Positions 8,495 to 18,160 are shown, numbered from the stretch's first letter. The stretch is 40,529 bases of DNA from Oligoflexia bacterium (GCA_034439615.1 JAWXAT010000018.1:1-40529), one strand, 5' to 3'. Notes: generated from the letters alone by a model not told the origin. Numbers and translations are program-made.

Positions 8495-9508
8495 ATGAGC
8501 ACTACTAAGAAAGCCTTTATCACTGGTATCACAGGCCAAGACGGGTCTTATTTAGCTGAACTTCTTTTAGAAAAAGGCTACGAAGTCCACGGACTCATCC
8601 GTCGCGCCAGTACATTTAACACAGGTCGAATTGATCATCTTTACCGCGACCCTCATTACCAAGACACACGACTTTTTCTTCACTATGGCGATCTCAGCGA
8701 TTCAACAAATCTTAATCAAATTCTTAAGGCCGTCAAACCAACAGAGGTTTATCATCTAGGGGCTCAAAGTCACGTTCGCGTGAGTTTCGATATGCCCGAT
8801 TACACTGCCGATATTACTGGAACCGGAACAGTTCGTTTACTCGATGCGATTTTACATTCAGGGATTGAAACCAAATTTTATCAAGCTTCAAGCTCAGAGA
8901 TGTACGGAAAAGTGCAAGAAGTTCCACAAAAAGAATCAACACCCTTTTACCCACGCAGCCCCTATGGTTGCGCAAAGGTTTTCGCCTATTGGATCACCGT
9001 AAATTATCGTGAAGCGTACAAAATGTTTGCCTGTAACGGTATTCTCTTTAATCATGAGAGTCCACGTCGAGGCGAAACATTCGTTACACGCAAAATCACT
9101 CGAGCCCTAGCCAAGATTGTTGCGGGTCAACAGCGAGATCTCTTTGTTGGAAACCTCGATGCCAAGCGCGATTGGGGTTACGCAAAAGATTATGTTGAAG
9201 CAATGTGGTTGATGCTTCAACAACCAAAAGCTGATGACTATGTTATCGCTACCGGCGAAACACACACCGTTAAAGAATTCTTAGAAATCGCCTTTGGATT
9301 AGTTGGCCGAGATTACCGTGAGCATGTCAAAATTGACCCTCGCTATTTCAGACCTACTGAAGTTGATTTGCTCATTGGAGATCCCACAAAGGCACGTAAA
9401 GAGCTCGGCTGGAAGACAACTCTTTCTTTCGAAGGCCTTGTTCGCCTGATGGTTGAAGAAGATCTTAAGGCTGAGGGAATTGACCCTACAACTATTATGA
9501 AGGGTTAG
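8495..9508 (+). CDS. gmd: GDP-mannose 4,6-dehydratase
   Basis: Converts GDP-D-mannose to GDP-4-keto-6-deoxy-D-mannose. The N-terminus [19 protein letters not shown] and the LIRRAS cofactor loop are Gmd hallmarks. Active-site segments are SSSEMYGKV near 129-137, [10 protein letters not shown] near 152-161 and [15 protein letters not shown] near 185-199. The C-terminus has [15 protein letters not shown]. Length is 337 aa against a usual 340-370. A good Shine-Dalgarno (AAAGGAG) precedes the ATG. It directly precedes an fcl-like gene, the standard GDP-fucose pairing. With an HddA/HddC-like pair upstream, a GDP-heptose substrate as in Campylobacter is also conceivable (inference). Confidence 0.93.
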   Translation: MSTTKKAFITGITGQDGSYLAELLLEKGYEVHGLIRRASTFNTGRIDHLYRDPHYQDTRLFLHYGDLSDSTNLNQILKAVKPTEVYHLGAQSHVRVSFDMPDYTADITGTGTVRLLDAILHSGIETKFYQASSSEMYGKVQEVPQKESTPFYPRSPYGCAKVFAYWITVNYREAYKMFACNGILFNHESPRRGETFVTRKITRALAKIVAGQQRDLFVGNLDAKRDWGYAKDYVEAMWLMLQQPKADDYVIATGETHTVKEFLEIAFGLVGRDYREHVKIDPRYFRPTEVDLLIGDPTKARKELGWKTTLSFEGLVRLMVEEDLKAEGIDPTTIMKG

Positions 9509-9515
9509 AAATACA

Positions 9516-10496
9516 GTGAGCGACACAAAATCTTGGAACGTAAAAAACCCAGTACTTTATAACGATTTCAAAAATCTCAAAATCACAGTCACTGGTGGCA
9601 ATGGCTTTTTAGGCCGCCATCTCGTAGCACAACTTATTGAACGTGGTGCTCAAAAAGAAAATATCTATTGCCCCACTAGTCGCGAATGCGATTTGCGAAA
9701 GCCCCAAGACGCAGCACAAGCTGTGAAAAATAAAGATCTAGTGATTCATCTCGCTGCCCGAGTGGGTGGCATAGGTTTAAATCAAAAATGCCCGGCAGAC
9801 TTAATTTATGACAACGCAACTATGGGCATCAACGTCATCCATGAAAGTCATAAAGCTAAAGTTAAAAAAATTGTAGTCGCTGGCACCGTATGCGCTTATC
9901 CAAAATTTACTCCAGTTCCATTTAAAGAAGAAGATCTCTGGAACGGTTACCCCGAAGAAACAAATGCTCCCTATGGAGTAGCTAAAAAATTATTGTTAGT
10001 TGCCCTTCAATCATATCGCCAGCAATATAATCTCTCTGGAATTTTTTTATTACCCGCAAATCTCTACGGGCCCCATGATAATTTTGATCTTGAATCATCC
10101 CATGTTATTCCAGCCATGATTCGCAAATTCGTTGAAGCCCGCACAAATGAAACGCCCACTGTTACACTTTGGGGTGATGGCAGTCCGTCACGTGAGTTTT
10201 TATATGTAGAAGATTGTGCTCGCGGTATTATTGAAGCCACTTTAAAGTATGATGGCCCCGAGGCCATTAATTTAGGTACACATGAAGAAACGCAGATTAA
10301 ATATTTAGCCGAAACTGTAAAAGATCTTGTGGGCTATAGTGGTTTAATACAATGGGATACCAATCGTCCCAACGGGCAACCCAAACGCCAACTTGACGTT
10401 TCACGTGCAGTAGAGGCCTTTAATTTTAAAGCTCAAGTAACTTTACGTGATGGTTTGAAAAAAACTATCGATTGGTATGCGGAGAATAAATTATGA
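9516..10496 (+). CDS. fcl: GDP-L-fucose synthase-like epimerase/reductase
   Basis: NADPH-dependent 3,5-epimerase/4-reductase family acting on the Gmd product. Seen: VTGGNGFLGRHLV at about 24-36; GTVCAYPK, where the family has GSSCIYPK, so the epimerisation Cys is kept while the catalytic Ser is replaced by Thr; NAPYGVAKK with the Tyr/Lys pair; and NLYGPHDNF with the conserved His. Length 326 aa (E. coli 321). The GTG start at 9516 leaves a 7-nt gap after gmd, and the 3' end overlaps the methyltransferase by ATGA. Strict fucose production is inferred; GDP-6-deoxyheptose homologues look similar. Confidence 0.85.
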   Translation: MSDTKSWNVKNPVLYNDFKNLKITVTGGNGFLGRHLVAQLIERGAQKENIYCPTSRECDLRKPQDAAQAVKNKDLVIHLAARVGGIGLNQKCPADLIYDNATMGINVIHESHKAKVKKIVVAGTVCAYPKFTPVPFKEEDLWNGYPEETNAPYGVAKKLLLVALQSYRQQYNLSGIFLLPANLYGPHDNFDLESSHVIPAMIRKFVEARTNETPTVTLWGDGSPSREFLYVEDCARGIIEATLKYDGPEAINLGTHEETQIKYLAETVKDLVGYSGLIQWDTNRPNGQPKRQLDVSRAVEAFNFKAQVTLRDGLKKTIDWYAENKL

Positions 10497-11728
10497 AACA
10501 TGGAAATTGCCGATTTTGTAAAACTGAACTAAAAACGTCAGTGGCCGATCTTGGGATGTCGCCTTTAGCAAATGCATATATACGTCCAGAGCGTAAAAGG
10601 GGCCTAGAGTATTTTTTCCCGCTTCATGCATTTATCTGTGACAAATGCCTACTTGTGCAAGTTGAAGAATTTGAAACACCTCAAGCCATTTTTAGCGATT
10701 ACGCTTATTTTTCTTCATACTCTAAAACCTGGCTAACACATTGCCAAAAATACACCAGCCTCATGATCGAAAAATTTGGGCTCAACCCCAAAAGCCTGGT
10801 TATCGAAATTGCGAGTAATGATGGCTATCTACTTCAATATTTTAAAGAAAAGAATATTCCCGTAATAGGAATCGAACCTGCTGAAAACGTAGCCAAAGTA
10901 GCAGAGCAAAAAGGGATTCCAACTGTTGTAAAATTCTTCGGCGTACAAACAGCACAAACATTAATTGAGTCGGGTAAAAAAGCAGATCTTCTCTTAGGTA
11001 ATAACGTTTTAGCTCATGTTCCTGATCTCAATGACTTCGTAAAAGGGATGAAACTTCTTCTCAATGATCATGGTGTGCTCACCATGGAATTTCCTCACCT
11101 ACTAAATCTTATTGAACAAAATCAATTTGATACAATTTACCACGAGCACTTTTCTTATTTCTCACTTCAAACAGTTGAACGCGTGTTTAATCACCATGGT
11201 CTTACACTTTTTGATGTTGAAGAATTGCCAACTCATGGGGGCTCCATCAGAATTTATGCCCATCACAAAGAAGATACGACACATAAACTCACTCCCAATA
11301 TTGATCGCCTCAAAGAAAAAGAAGCAAAATCAGGCTTAAATAAAATTGAAACTTACAAAAAATTTAACGACAAGGTGTGGGATACTAAAAGAAAACTTTT
11401 AGAATTTCTTATCTCTGCAAAACGTGAAGGCAAAACGATTGTCGGTTATGGTGCACCTGCAAAAGGCAACACACTTTTAAATTTCTGCGGAATTCGACAA
11501 GACTTTTTAGATTATACCGTCGATATTTCCCCTCATAAAATCGGATGCCTACTGCCCGGCACTCATATTCCTATTGAGCATCCCGATAAAATCAAAGAAA
11601 CAAAACCTGATTACGTACTTATTTTACCTTGGAATTTCAAAGAAGAGATCATGGATAAAACCCAATTCTTAAGAGAATGGGGCGGAAAATTCGTGATTCC
11701 AATACCCGAAGTTCGCATCATCGATTAA
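10493..11728 (+). CDS. SAM-dependent sugar C-methyltransferase (zinc-ribbon type)
   Basis: Methylates a keto sugar nucleotide, as in the TylCIII/NovU-type family. The 411-aa protein shows the three-part layout of that family: an N-terminal zinc-binding module with C6/C9 (CRFC) and C49/C52 (CDKC); a Rossmann SAM domain with IEIASNDGYLL near 102-112; and a C-terminal nucleotide-binding half with GYGAPAKGNTLLN near 319-331. FPHLLNLI and YHEHFSYFS are further family blocks. Last gene of the rightward operon, overlapping fcl by ATGA, which places it on the 4-keto-6-deoxy product. It converges with the serine protease gene 14 nt away. Confidence 0.9.
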   Translation: MKHGNCRFCKTELKTSVADLGMSPLANAYIRPERKRGLEYFFPLHAFICDKCLLVQVEEFETPQAIFSDYAYFSSYSKTWLTHCQKYTSLMIEKFGLNPKSLVIEIASNDGYLLQYFKEKNIPVIGIEPAENVAKVAEQKGIPTVVKFFGVQTAQTLIESGKKADLLLGNNVLAHVPDLNDFVKGMKLLLNDHGVLTMEFPHLLNLIEQNQFDTIYHEHFSYFSLQTVERVFNHHGLTLFDVEELPTHGGSIRIYAHHKEDTTHKLTPNIDRLKEKEAKSGLNKIETYKKFNDKVWDTKRKLLEFLISAKREGKTIVGYGAPAKGNTLLNFCGIRQDFLDYTVDISPHKIGCLLPGTHIPIEHPDKIKETKPDYVLILPWNFKEEIMDKTQFLREWGGKFVIPIPEVRIID

Positions 11729-11742
11729 TTATAAAATTAATT

Positions 11743-12579
11743 TCAATAAATACCCTGGGCTCGCAGAAATTCTTGAATTTCTTTTGCAGGAAGTGCGACT
11801 CCCTTAAGATGTTTTATATACTTATATTCTTTATTCAATTCTGGTGAACCCATCCGCGCCTTGGTGATACCCACTACATAACCAGAGCTATCCATCACTG
11901 GTCCACCACTGTTTCCCTCTAAGGTATCAGCAGTATGCCAAAGAGTTCGATGTTGCAGTTTAGAATTCTTACGTCCCTCAAATTGGGCGTACCCACTAAC
12001 AATGCCTTGAGACCACAGAGTCACTAGATATATTTCAGGTTTTGGCACATTCCAAACTTTACGCATATTTAAAGCGGGGTTACCCAAAAGATAGACTTGG
12101 TCACCCGCAGAAACTGGATCAACTTTAAATTGCACAGGTTCAAGGATTCTCCCTTTTGGCATTTCAATTTCAACAAGTGCCATGTCGAGATCTGAATCTT
12201 TAGCGCCGTAATTAGTAAGTTTTGTGATCCAAGAATTGGCATCTGAAGTAGAAACGACGGTACCTAGAATTTGATAGTGATAACCAACTTGAACTCGAGA
12301 GTTATATGCAAAATCAGACTTAATGCGCTCTACAACATGTGCGTTGGTGAGAAATATTCCGATAGTTTTATTTTTCTCTATTTTTGTCCCAACTAAAAAT
12401 GCAGTACCCCGTGCTGTTTTTCCGTTGCTGCTGACTGCATAAATACAAACAGTCGCTTTTTCAGTACGCTGAAATATTGGCGCCAGTGTCGAGAGAGGGT
12501 GAAACCCTTCTTCCGCATGAGCAAATTGATATGTAAAAATGAATACACATAAAATGACTAAAGTCTTTCCCCGTCCCAT
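11743..12579 (-). CDS. secreted trypsin-like serine protease (S1 family)
   Basis: Exported endopeptidase, periplasmic or extracellular. A signal peptide (Lys then a hydrophobic run, ending FAHA at ~22) is followed by a trypsin-like fold with catalytic His81 (LTNAHVV), Asp132 (SDLDMALVE) and Ser224 (EGNSGGPV). No PDZ domain follows, so at 278 aa it is a simple protease rather than a DegP/HtrA type. AGGGGAAA lies a few bases before the ATG. It is divergent from the Nudix gene and convergent with the methyltransferase. No partner is evident. Confidence 0.9.
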   Translation of the reverse strand: MGRGKTLVILCVFIFTYQFAHAEEGFHPLSTLAPIFQRTEKATVCIYAVSSNGKTARGTAFLVGTKIEKNKTIGIFLTNAHVVERIKSDFAYNSRVQVGYHYQILGTVVSTSDANSWITKLTNYGAKDSDLDMALVEIEMPKGRILEPVQFKVDPVSAGDQVYLLGNPALNMRKVWNVPKPEIYLVTLWSQGIVSGYAQFEGRKNSKLQHRTLWHTADTLEGNSGGPVMDSSGYVVGITKARMGSPELNKEYKYIKHLKGVALPAKEIQEFLRAQGIY

Positions 12580-12709
12580 ATTTTCCCCTTATTTTTGACC
12601 CACAATAAGGACGCTCCGCAGAAAAGTAAAAGTATAAACTCTTAATAATTCTGTAAGGAATATTTACACGCCTCGTGACAAAAGTAATTCTCTCGCCTAA
12701 GCTAAGTTC

Positions 12710-13144
12710 ATGGACTCTAGAACACCCGGTAAACAACCAAAAAAGCGCAGCGTATGGATTCCAGTAGTAACGGGTCTTATGCGAAAAAATGGCAAAATCC
12801 TTTTAGGTTTACGACCTCAAGGAGAAAGTTTAGCGGGTTCTTGGGAATTTCCTGGCGGGAAAATAGACCAAGGAGAAACTCCCGAACAAGCTCTCAAACG
12901 TGAACTTATGGAAGAACTTGCCATCGAAGCTGAAATTGGTGAGCTTCGCCTCGTTCACACACACTCTTATGGTGAGCGCGGAGTTTTGCTCATGTTTTAT
13001 GATGTTCATTTCTGGAAAGGTGAACCCAAAACAGTTTATCACGAAGACTTAAAGTGGGTTGACCCTGATGAAATGGAAAAACTTCAGATACCCGAAGCAA
13101 ACAGAAATATACTTAAAAAATTAATCAAGATTATCAAAGTGTGA
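12710..13144 (+). CDS. Nudix hydrolase (MutT-like)
   Basis: Pyrophosphohydrolase of 144 aa with a Nudix box starting at Gly50: GKIDQGE, then seven residues, then RELMEEL (E56, R64, E65, E68, E69). It resembles MutT-type 8-oxo-dGTP sanitation enzymes (LGLRPQGESLAGSWEFPGG), but substrate choice cannot be read reliably. It starts only 130 bp from the divergent protease gene with a weak ribosome-binding site. Five bases separate its stop from the GTG of the glycosyltransferase, so it likely shares that transcript. Confidence 0.88.
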   Translation: MDSRTPGKQPKKRSVWIPVVTGLMRKNGKILLGLRPQGESLAGSWEFPGGKIDQGETPEQALKRELMEELAIEAEIGELRLVHTHSYGERGVLLMFYDVHFWKGEPKTVYHEDLKWVDPDEMEKLQIPEANRNILKKLIKIIKV

Positions 13145-13149
13145 ACTAA

Positions 13150-14313
13150 GTGCCACGCATCGCCTATATTTCAAGCACATTCCCCGATTATCAAAAATGT
13201 GGAACAGGCATTTACGCAGGTTATCTTACCGAAGCACTTGCGCAGCAAGGGCACGACGTTCATGTAATCACGTCAAGCATTCCTGAAATTCGCCCGACAT
13301 TTGGCAAAGTTACTGTTCATAAAGCGTTGAGTGGTTGGAATATGCCGGATCTCCCAAAACTCATGCGCTTATTTTTTCAAATCAAACCTGACATTATTCA
13401 CATCAATCACCCAACAGCAATCGCAAGTGCTAAATCAAAAGTGCTCGTCAATCTTTTGCCTGAAATTAATCGCACCACTTGGAAGCTACCCTTAATCACT
13501 ACTATTCACGAATTTCCGAACGTAAGCTTACTTGGAAAATTAAAAATTATTCCTATGCTTCTCTCTAGTGACGTAGTCACTGTGACCAATAGGCATTACA
13601 AAGAAAAAATGCTCAAGTATCTCCCAGCAAATTATGACAGACGCATTCAGGTCATTAATCTTGGCTCACAGTTTAAACAAAATTTGCCTGCCAGAACCAA
13701 ATTTGAACAAAAACAAAGATGGGATATCAACCCTGATGATAAAGTCATAGGTTTTGTCGGCTTCATCACACCACCAAAGGGTTTTCACAATCTCATCACA
13801 GCCGTTACACCTCTATTGAAAAAAGATCCAAAGTTAAAAGTATTAGCACTTTCTAGTTGGAATCTCACAAAACCCTCATACCGCCAAAAAATCATGGATC
13901 TCATTGAGAAAGCAGGAATCTCTCATCAAGTGATTTTTTCTGGTTTTCTTGAAGATGACGATCTTTGGTCAGCCCTGAGTGCTATTGATCTTTGCGTATT
14001 TGCGTTTGATTTTCCCGTAGAAGAAAGAAGCTCTGGCCCTTTACGACAAGTCATATTTAAAGGCCTACCCACTGTAGTTTATGCCAACGATATAAATTAT
14101 TCTGAATTTGGTTTTAAACATAAAGAAAACATCTGGTTTACCCCGATTGGAAACACAGAGGCACTTCGAAACGATATACAAAATCTACTTGATCACACAG
14201 AACAACTTGAGAACCTTTCACAAGGTGCATTGGCTTTGCGCCACGAACTTAGCTTTGATGCTATTTCAAATGCATTTAGCCGCGTGTATTCTGATCTGTT
14301 AACACGGCGGTAA
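13150..14313 (+). CDS. GT4-family glycosyltransferase
   Basis: Retaining glycosyltransferase of 387 aa with a GT-B fold. The N-terminal acceptor half opens with RIAYISSTFPDYQKCGTGIY and a glycine-containing loop. The C-terminal donor half starts at VIGFVGFITPPKGFHNLI (~198) and carries the FSGF segment and the EX7E-like region around VEERSSGPLRQ near 296. It starts with GTG 5 nt after the Nudix stop. Its last 38 nt overlap, in the opposite direction, the end of the aminotransferase gene. Donor and acceptor sugars are unknown; the context points to surface polysaccharide. Confidence 0.87.
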   Translation: MPRIAYISSTFPDYQKCGTGIYAGYLTEALAQQGHDVHVITSSIPEIRPTFGKVTVHKALSGWNMPDLPKLMRLFFQIKPDIIHINHPTAIASAKSKVLVNLLPEINRTTWKLPLITTIHEFPNVSLLGKLKIIPMLLSSDVVTVTNRHYKEKMLKYLPANYDRRIQVINLGSQFKQNLPARTKFEQKQRWDINPDDKVIGFVGFITPPKGFHNLITAVTPLLKKDPKLKVLALSSWNLTKPSYRQKIMDLIEKAGISHQVIFSGFLEDDDLWSALSAIDLCVFAFDFPVEERSSGPLRQVIFKGLPTVVYANDINYSEFGFKHKENIWFTPIGNTEALRNDIQNLLDHTEQLENLSQGALALRHELSFDAISNAFSRVYSDLLTRR

Positions 14314-15415
14314 GTGCTTCAATGACTTTTCGTTGCTCACCATCAGTAAGCTCTGGAAATATAGGAAGTGCAAGTGCTCGCTTAGCGCAATCAACGGCAA
14401 CCGGAAAACCTTCCTCTTTAAATCCCAATTCTTTCATAACAGGTTGAGCTGGAATTGTTTTGGGGTAAAAAATATCTGTAGGAATTCCTTTTTCATCTAA
14501 TTTTTTGCGTATGCCATCACGATCATTTACCAAGACCACAAATTGATTCCAAACATGGCTACGCCCACCAACTGTTCTGGGTAAAACTAAACGCTCTGAT
14601 TTTACTAATGGTGACAATGCTTCAATATATTGACGTGCCAATTGATTACGACGAGCGACCCAAGTATTTAAATGTCGAAGTTTTACTCTCAACACTGCAG
14701 CTTGAATAGCTGATAGACGAGAATTCCAACCCAATAGATCATGGGTGTAACGAACTTTCATACCATGTACACGCAAAAGTTTTGCTTTTTCAGCGAGCTT
14801 GTCATCATTTGTTGAAACAGCTCCGCCTTCACCTGCACCACCTAAATTTTTTGTCGGATAAAAACTTACAGCTCCCATTGTGCCCATTGAACCAGCACCA
14901 TGATCGCTATATTTTGCACCAATAGATTGTGCGGCATCTTCAAGAACCATTAGGTTATGTCTTTTTGCAAAACTCAAAATCGAATCCATCTCGCAAGCCT
15001 GACCAAAAAGATGCACAGGCATGATGGCTTTTGTTTTATCACTCATGTGTTTGCTTAACGAACCAGGGTCAATATTATATGTCACAGGATCAATATCAAC
15101 GAACACAGGTTTTGCCCCTGTTAATAAAATCGAACTTGTTGATGCAAAAAAACTAAAGGGTGATGTGATTACTTCATCACCTGGGCCAATATCCATTGTC
15201 TTAAGTGCCAAAACAAGAGCATCAGTACCCGAAGAACAGCTAATCACATGTTTAACACCCATGTACTTTGCCACTTCACTTTCAAAAAGTGTAACCTCAT
15301 CTCCCATAACGAATGCTTGTTTTTCAAACACACGATTTACGACATCCATGACTTCGTCTTTGATTGTCTGATGTTGTCTTGTAAGATCAAAAAAAGGAAA
15401 CATAGACTGGCTCAT
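14276..15415 (-). CDS. DegT/DnrJ/EryC1/StrS-family sugar aminotransferase
   Basis: PLP-dependent transaminase that aminates a keto sugar nucleotide. SSGTDALVLAL (PLP phosphate region) is at about 61-71, LEDAAQSIGA at 158-167, and FYPTKNLGGAGEGG has the Schiff-base Lys189. From the chosen start it is 379 aa, typical length. The ATG at 15415 is preceded at good distance by GGAGGA; the in-frame ATG at 15451 adds 12 unconserved residues. The Gmd product is a known substrate of perosamine-type members, so that role is possible, but 3-amino sugar formation is equally compatible. Transcribed against its neighbours, with a 38-nt convergent overlap. Confidence 0.9.
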   Translation of the reverse strand: MSQSMFPFFDLTRQHQTIKDEVMDVVNRVFEKQAFVMGDEVTLFESEVAKYMGVKHVISCSSGTDALVLALKTMDIGPGDEVITSPFSFFASTSSILLTGAKPVFVDIDPVTYNIDPGSLSKHMSDKTKAIMPVHLFGQACEMDSILSFAKRHNLMVLEDAAQSIGAKYSDHGAGSMGTMGAVSFYPTKNLGGAGEGGAVSTNDDKLAEKAKLLRVHGMKVRYTHDLLGWNSRLSAIQAAVLRVKLRHLNTWVARRNQLARQYIEALSPLVKSERLVLPRTVGGRSHVWNQFVVLVNDRDGIRKKLDEKGIPTDIFYPKTIPAQPVMKELGFKEEGFPVAVDCAKRALALPIFPELTDGEQRKVIEALTAVLTDQNTRG

Positions 15416-15515
15416 TGGTGTTCCTCCACATTTAGGCCTCCAAGAATACACAGGCTCTTCTAGATTGCCAATCTATAGTTGATTTAACTCTTGCTCCCGA
15501 ATAGGTCTAATAGAG

Positions 15516-16766
15516 ATGAAAAAACCACTTCCTCAGCATTGGCGAATTTGTTTTGTCACACAAAAGTTTCCACAGTCGGAATTTGCCGACGACTATGGTT
15601 ATCTATGGTCATTAGCTCAACAATTGGTCGCCCGCGGCCATGAAATCATTGTTATAACCGCTGAACATCACGTTGCTAACGCCATACAAAATGTAAATGG
15701 AATTCAAATTCACTACCTGGGCTCATCATTTTCTGGAGATCCATCATTTTCTTCAAAAGAAGCCGCACTTGATCGTGTAGAAGAACTTCATCTTGAAAAA
15801 CAAATAGACTTAATACATTGCGTCGATAACGTGGGGCTTAATATTGCGTTGAACAAAAAGACTCTGAACATCAATCTGGCCGTGGATGTTAACGTCATCC
15901 AACTTGATCAAATATTTGGAATATTGGGCATGACTGAAGAAAATTTCTTAAGTTACTTTAGAACATGCTGGGCCGTAGGCTTTAGATTTATGAAAAGTTT
16001 TTTTGGTGAAGAACACAAACAACTGGCTCGAGCAGATGGCATTTTTGTAGGAAGTCACCAGCAACGAGACATTCTGGAGCGTTATTACTATATTCCCTCT
16101 CGAAAAACCTACGTGATTCCCTTTGGAATAGACACGCGGGGTTTTAAGCCTATCGATACTAAAGCCCAGATCTTAGAAAAACTTGAAATTGAGCCTGATA
16201 CCAAAATCATTCTTACGGTTACACCCATGGATAATGCTGAAGAGACCAAAAATTTGCTCACAGCCTTTGAACGGGTAGTAATAAAAAAACCAAAAACAGC
16301 CCTGATTATTGCCGGCGATGGACCAAAGCGTCGAGAATTAGAATTCCACACACTCCACCTTGCCCTGGCAAGCAAAGTGCATTTTACAGGCACCTTACCT
16401 CCCGAAGAGATCAACGTGTACATCAATGCCAGTGATGCTTACGTCAATTTATACAGCAAATCTTCAGGTTTTGAACCCACCGTGTTAGAAGCCATGGCTT
16501 GTAGTAAAACAGTGATTGCGAGTGAAGTTGGAACGAGCAGTAATATCATTGAAAATGGAGTTGACGGCTTTTTACTACGACCCACTGAGATCGGTACACT
16601 GAGTCGCCTACTTTTAGAGATTGTTTCAGGTCAAATCGATACTAAAAGCATCGGAGAAAGAACACGACAAAAAATACTAAAAATGTTTGATACTAAGTGG
16701 ATGGTCGACGAAACTATTCAAGCATACCAAAATATACTTCTGAGCACAGGAAAGTATAAGAAATGA
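15516..16766 (+). CDS. GT4-family glycosyltransferase
   Basis: GT-B glycosyltransferase of 416 aa. The N-terminal half is ICFVTQKFPQSEFADDYGYLW...HEIIVITAE. The donor half has VIPFGIDTRGFKP near 205-217, IIAGDGPKRRELE near 266-278, and the EX7E motif (SGFEPTVLEAMACSKTVIASEVG) near 319-341, characteristic of GT4. Length is standard. Its stop overlaps the O-antigen ligase start (ATGA), so the two are co-translated. A promoter is expected in the 100-bp divergent gap before it, but I cannot place it firmly. Confidence 0.9.
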   Translation: MKKPLPQHWRICFVTQKFPQSEFADDYGYLWSLAQQLVARGHEIIVITAEHHVANAIQNVNGIQIHYLGSSFSGDPSFSSKEAALDRVEELHLEKQIDLIHCVDNVGLNIALNKKTLNINLAVDVNVIQLDQIFGILGMTEENFLSYFRTCWAVGFRFMKSFFGEEHKQLARADGIFVGSHQQRDILERYYYIPSRKTYVIPFGIDTRGFKPIDTKAQILEKLEIEPDTKIILTVTPMDNAEETKNLLTAFERVVIKKPKTALIIAGDGPKRRELEFHTLHLALASKVHFTGTLPPEEINVYINASDAYVNLYSKSSGFEPTVLEAMACSKTVIASEVGTSSNIIENGVDGFLLRPTEIGTLSRLLLEIVSGQIDTKSIGERTRQKILKMFDTKWMVDETIQAYQNILLSTGKYKK

Positions 16767-18064
16767 CTTCGTCCCAACGAATAAAATCGAATATCAGGGC
16801 CGTACTTGCAAAGCCTCTTATAATTCTTACTTATTTATATGTCGTTTCACTTACTTGTTCTATGGCTGGTATGGAAATCACTGCCTGGATGATTGCATTA
16901 CTTTTCATTCTTTACACAATCGTTGATCGCATCAGTAAAAACAAACATCTCGAATTTCACACAATAGGGATTGAACTTCCATTATTGATTTTCATAATCG
17001 TTGTGATTTGTGGCTTAAAAATAAACGCGCCTGAAGGTGATTTTTGGTTTGCTCTGGGAAGTTTACGAAACCTTGTTTTGCTCGTGATGTTTACTTATTC
17101 ACTTCAACTCGTGCGTAATCTTAATCGTGTATTTGCCATTCTCGTGGGTTGTGCTTCGCTCATAGCTATTTATGGTATTTGGCAACACTTCTCAGGCATT
17201 GATCTCTGGCGTTTAAGCCAAAGAGCCCTTGTTCAAGTGAATTGGGGAGATCAAAGCGTTTATTCGACAGTAGGTTTTTTCAGTCATCATTTAACCTATG
17301 GCCATAGTTTCATGATGATTTTATGTTTGCCCTGGGCAGCCCTACTTTTATCTCGTAGAAATCGCTGGTGGCAAATTGCATTGTTTATCGTTTCATTCTT
17401 GCTCATATTCACGAGCATTATTTTTACATACGGACGCGGTGCTTGGATTGCACTTCTGGTCTGCCTCCCCATGATGGCTTTTTTCGCAAGCCGAAAACTT
17501 TTTTTCATCACCGTCACACTTCTTGCGATCAGCGGCGGCGGTCTTCTCAAATTTGATTCAAACTTTAGAGAACGTGCACTCTCGGTATTTGCACAAAATT
17601 ACAACAGCAATGAAGAACGCAAACAAGTTTGGCAAGCCAACATGGCCATGTTTCATGACCACCCCTGGATCGGCGTTGGTTACCGACAAAATGAACCACT
17701 TACAAATACCTATTATAAAAAATTGGGAATTCCAGAAGGCCTTGCGGGCCACGCACATAGCAATTATGTAGAGCTTCTTTCAACTACCGGAATATTAGGT
17801 TTTAGTTGTTACATGCTTTTCATTTTAGCTTTTGTGTTGATGACAGCACGATTGTTTTCCACAATTCCCACAACTCACTACTGGCATCGTGTTTTTGCCT
17901 TATCAGCTCTGGGCGCCCAACTAGCCTTTCATGTAGGTGGGCTCACGCAATGGAATTTCGGCGATGCAGAAGTTCAACACCAATTCATCTTCTGGCTCGC
18001 AGTAGTGGCCTATATGAGCCAAAGGTATTACGCACATATTGTTCCCGATGATCAGAGCTTGTAA
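16763..18064 (+). CDS. O-antigen ligase/polymerase-family membrane protein (WaaL/Wzy-type)
   Basis: Polytopic inner-membrane protein of 433 aa with around ten hydrophobic spans. The large periplasmic loop contains the segment HAHSNYVELLSTTGILGF near 331-348, matching the H-x-x-x-N/x-x-L-L-x-x-x-G pattern of the O-antigen ligase superfamily, plus PWIGVGYRQ near 302-310. It would transfer polysaccharide from lipid carrier to lipid A-core or polymerise repeat units; the two roles cannot be separated from sequence. Start fixed by ATGA overlap with the glycosyltransferase. Confidence 0.88.
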   Translation: MTSSQRIKSNIRAVLAKPLIILTYLYVVSLTCSMAGMEITAWMIALLFILYTIVDRISKNKHLEFHTIGIELPLLIFIIVVICGLKINAPEGDFWFALGSLRNLVLLVMFTYSLQLVRNLNRVFAILVGCASLIAIYGIWQHFSGIDLWRLSQRALVQVNWGDQSVYSTVGFFSHHLTYGHSFMMILCLPWAALLLSRRNRWWQIALFIVSFLLIFTSIIFTYGRGAWIALLVCLPMMAFFASRKLFFITVTLLAISGGGLLKFDSNFRERALSVFAQNYNSNEERKQVWQANMAMFHDHPWIGVGYRQNEPLTNTYYKKLGIPEGLAGHAHSNYVELLSTTGILGFSCYMLFILAFVLMTARLFSTIPTTHYWHRVFALSALGAQLAFHVGGLTQWNFGDAEVQHQFIFWLAVVAYMSQRYYAHIVPDDQSL

Positions 18065-18132
18065 CGCTGTGCACGCAAAATATCCATAAGCTCGATAACC
18101 AGCGAAATAACTACGGTTTTTGAAAATATGTG

Positions 18133-18160
18133 TTGAATCAAAGGCAAGTGCTTGTATCAT
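18133..18160 (+). promoter_or_regulatory. putative promoter for the IHF/HU gene
   Basis: TTGAAT (18133-18138), 16-bp spacer, TATCAT (18155-18160), 20 bp upstream of the ATG. A strong Shine-Dalgarno (AGGGGGA) lies between. Assigned by consensus only. Confidence 0.4.

Noticed and set aside
11729-11742. Terminator between the convergent methyltransferase and protease genes
   Set aside because: Only a weak AT-only inverted repeat is present, with no GC stem.
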